A DNA stretch of 6,804 nucleotides from positions 1 through 6,804 of the forward strand of contig SLFT01000332.1 in NCBI GenBank assembly GCA_007124105.1, written 5' to 3'. Both the position numbers and the translations under genes were made by a program. Below, piece by piece: positions 5,042-6,804 of the stretch (position 1 is its first letter; the number at the start of each line of letters is the position of its first letter). Source of the stretch: Candidatus Hydrogenedentota bacterium. Lineage in GTDB: Bacteria; Hydrogenedentota; Hydrogenedentia; Hydrogenedentales; CAITNO01. A model generated the notes under the pieces. That model made no database searches, had not been told where the DNA came from, and saw only the letters and a list, made by a program, of their open reading frames with translations.

Positions 5042-6804
5042 TCGCTTTGGTTTTCCACGTGTTGCGTTGCTGTTTCGTTGTTCACGCCGGTACGCCAGAC
5101 CATCAGCAAGCCGACAGCGAGCAGCAGTATGGCGACCAGGGCGTTCAGTCCCGCCGCGAGCCGGTCGTCTGCCCAGGGCAATATGGCAAACATCATCAGC
5201 GCAATGGCGAGCAACGATACGCCAACAATGCGAAACGGCGAAATAACAGAAACGCGCTTCTGCGCTTCGCGGTCTTCGGGCAACATGCCGATGGGGATGG
5301 TTAATCTGTCGAAGAAGGTGTAGACATTTTCTTTCTCGGCCACGCGCATGGGACGGGCAAGGGTTATGGCCGCCATAATGAGCGCCGTAACTATAGAGGC
5401 GCTGATGAACAAGGCCATCTCGAGTTTCACGGCATGGCCGAACAACACCAGTTCATTGGCTTCGGGCTGCCACTGGAACCCATAAAAGGTCAGCGGCGCG
5501 TTGTATCGCGAAAGGATGAACAGGCCAAGGCCCACGCTGAGTCCGCCCAGGAAGCCGCCGAGCGCGCTGGCGGCCGTACATTTTTTCGAGAGCAAGCCCA
5601 GGATCATGGGGATGGCCACCGGCGCGGTGGCAACGCCAAAGAGCGTGACCATTACGCGGAACAGGTCCTCGCCCCGGCCGCGGGCCATGGTCAGCGCCGC
5701 TGCCAGCGCCAACACGCCCACCAGCAGCGTGGTGAGACGTCCCACCAGCACCAGTTCGCGGTCTGAGGCGTCGGGTCGAATCAGGCGGCGGTATACATCA
5801 TTGGTGAGTACGTTGGCGCAAACATTGTAATCGCTGCTGAGCATGGACATGGTCGCGGCGAACATGGCCGCCACCACCAGCCCGAGCATGCCGGCGGGCA
5901 ACAGCGTGTTGCACAGCAGCGGATATACGTCGCCGGCGTCCTCGAGTCCGGGCAGGATGCGCGTGGCGGCGATGGCGGGCAGGAACATAATGGGCGGGCC
6001 AATGATGTACAGCGCAATAACGGTCAGCCCGACCTTGACGGCGTCCCTCTCGCGGGGCACGCAATAGTACCGTTGGATCAGGGGCCAGTTGATGCTGCTC
6101 CATGCCAGGCTGTACATGACAATCAGGAAGGCCACATACCCCCAGTTGTATTCGGGCGTGGTCAAACGAAAGAACCCTTCCGGCGCTTCGTTGATAACCG
6201 TCATGAACCCGCCCGCGCGAAGAAAGGCCAGGGGAAACATAATGACAATGGCGGCGCTGAGCACGATAAACTGCACGAAATCGGTGACCGCCACCGCCCA
6301 GAGTCCGCCCATGAAGGTATAGAGCAGCATGATAACGCCCGCGCAGACCATGCTCAGGGTCATGTCGAACCCGAGCCCGACGGAAATGAAGGTTCCGATG
6401 GCCAGCAGTTTAATGCCGTCGTCTATGATGCGCACCGGCACGCCCTGCCACGTAAACAACTGGCGCAGCAGCGCGCTGTAGCGTAATTCAAGATATTCCA
6501 CAGGGCTGTCAATGCGCGCGCGACGCCATTTGCGCGCCAGCAACAGCACACTGAACAGCGTTGCGGGCACGGCGACCCAGAGCAGCGTGACGCCGACCCA
6601 GCCGTGGCGGTAACACAAGGCTGGATAAAAGATGAACGCGGCCACACTGAAACTGCTCATGTAAAAGGATACGCCGCTGAGCCACCAGGGGATGTTGTTG
6701 CCGCCGCTGAAATAATCCTTGATGCCGCGCATGTACCGGTAGAAATAGGCGCCGATGCCAAGCATCAACACAAAATACGCCGCGATCATTGCATAGTCGG
6801 GGCC
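5038..6804 (-). CDS. SSS-family sodium/solute symporter (partial, N-terminal end outside window)
   Basis: A large inner-membrane transporter of the SLC5/SSS family, which uses the sodium gradient to import sugars, sialic acids, amino acids or related solutes. About 14 hydrophobic segments are visible over 588 residues. Counting from the Met at 6789, the family marks are: DYFSGGNNIPWWLSGVSFYM (25-44) leading into the first core helix; YTFMGGLWAVAVTDFVQF (157-174), the SSS signature with GG, TD and Q; and TMSMLSSDYN (313-322), where S318 and S319 lie at the expected sodium-site serines of the eighth core helix. RRARIDSPVEYLELRYS (89-105) is also typical. The frame stays open to the window edge (GPDYA before the Met at 6789), and homologs usually have a few more residues, so the true start is probably just outside. 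The polar C-terminus follows two extra helices. It overlaps the DUF2007 gene by ATGA. The substrate cannot be fixed; a sugar or amino-sugar derivative is a guess from the acyltransferase and VOC-dhaK neighbours. Confidence 0.92.
   Translation of the reverse strand, partial: GPDYAMIAAYFVLMLGIGAYFYRYMRGIKDYFSGGNNIPWWLSGVSFYMSSFSVAAFIFYPALCYRHGWVGVTLLWVAVPATLFSVLLLARKWRRARIDSPVEYLELRYSALLRQLFTWQGVPVRIIDDGIKLLAIGTFISVGLGFDMTLSMVCAGVIMLLYTFMGGLWAVAVTDFVQFIVLSAAIVIMFPLAFLRAGGFMTVINEAPEGFFRLTTPEYNWGYVAFLIVMYSLAWSSINWPLIQRYYCVPRERDAVKVGLTVIALYIIGPPIMFLPAIAATRILPGLEDAGDVYPLLCNTLLPAGMLGLVVAAMFAATMSMLSSDYNVCANVLTNDVYRRLIRPDASDRELVLVGRLTTLLVGVLALAAALTMARGRGEDLFRVMVTLFGVATAPVAIPMILGLLSKKCTAASALGGFLGGLSVGLGLFILSRYNAPLTFYGFQWQPEANELVLFGHAVKLEMALFISASIVTALIMAAITLARPMRVAEKENVYTFFDRLTIPIGMLPEDREAQKRVSVISPFRIVGVSLLAIALMMFAILPWADDRLAAGLNALVAILLLAVGLLMVWRTGVNNETATQHVENQSE

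Overview
The window is a GC-rich bacterial segment in which every supportable gene lies on the minus strand, so transcription runs from high to low coordinates. Good Shine-Dalgarno sequences and sigma70-type promoter hexamers fit a bacterium. The gene families (a long SSS symporter, a DUF2007 protein, a heparan-glucosaminide-type membrane acyltransferase, and a VOC-DhaK pair) recall sugar-utilising environmental lineages such as the PVC group or Hydrogenedentes. That is only an impression from protein style, and I cannot name the species.

Right-hand block (about 3733-6804): a sodium/solute symporter with its 5' end outside the window overlaps a small DUF2007 protein by an ATGA junction. The DUF2007 gene overlaps an integral-membrane acyltransferase-like gene by 14 nt. 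These three look like one translationally coupled operon for solute uptake and membrane-linked acyl transfer.

Central block (about 1012-3730): an ABC-type predicted ATPase of the COG4637/AAA_21 kind is followed by a DUF4276 (TOPRIM-like) protein through a GTGA stop/start overlap. After a 131-nt gap comes an unrecognised four-helix membrane protein with a CxxC-x8-C loop. This block is less GC-rich than its surroundings. Single 60-base lines counted by hand give 33/60 GC in the ATPase, 27/60 in the DUF4276 gene and 26/60 in the membrane gene, against 39-42/60 in three flanking lines. The ATPase-TOPRIM pair resembles known genome-conflict modules (OLD, PARIS, RloAB/AbiL-type). It is the best candidate here for a poorly described defence system, perhaps with the membrane protein as a third part.

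Left-hand block (1-1011): a 316-nt intergenic region holds a strong minus-strand sigma70 promoter, a 7-bp hairpin with a T-run right at the expected transcript start, a 10-bp inverted repeat upstream of the -35, and three copies of GTTGCGCC. It drives a small metal-site-bearing VOC protein and a DhaK-type dihydroxyacetone kinase subunit, which is cut off by the window start. This looks like a regulated catabolic operon for a small keto-sugar.
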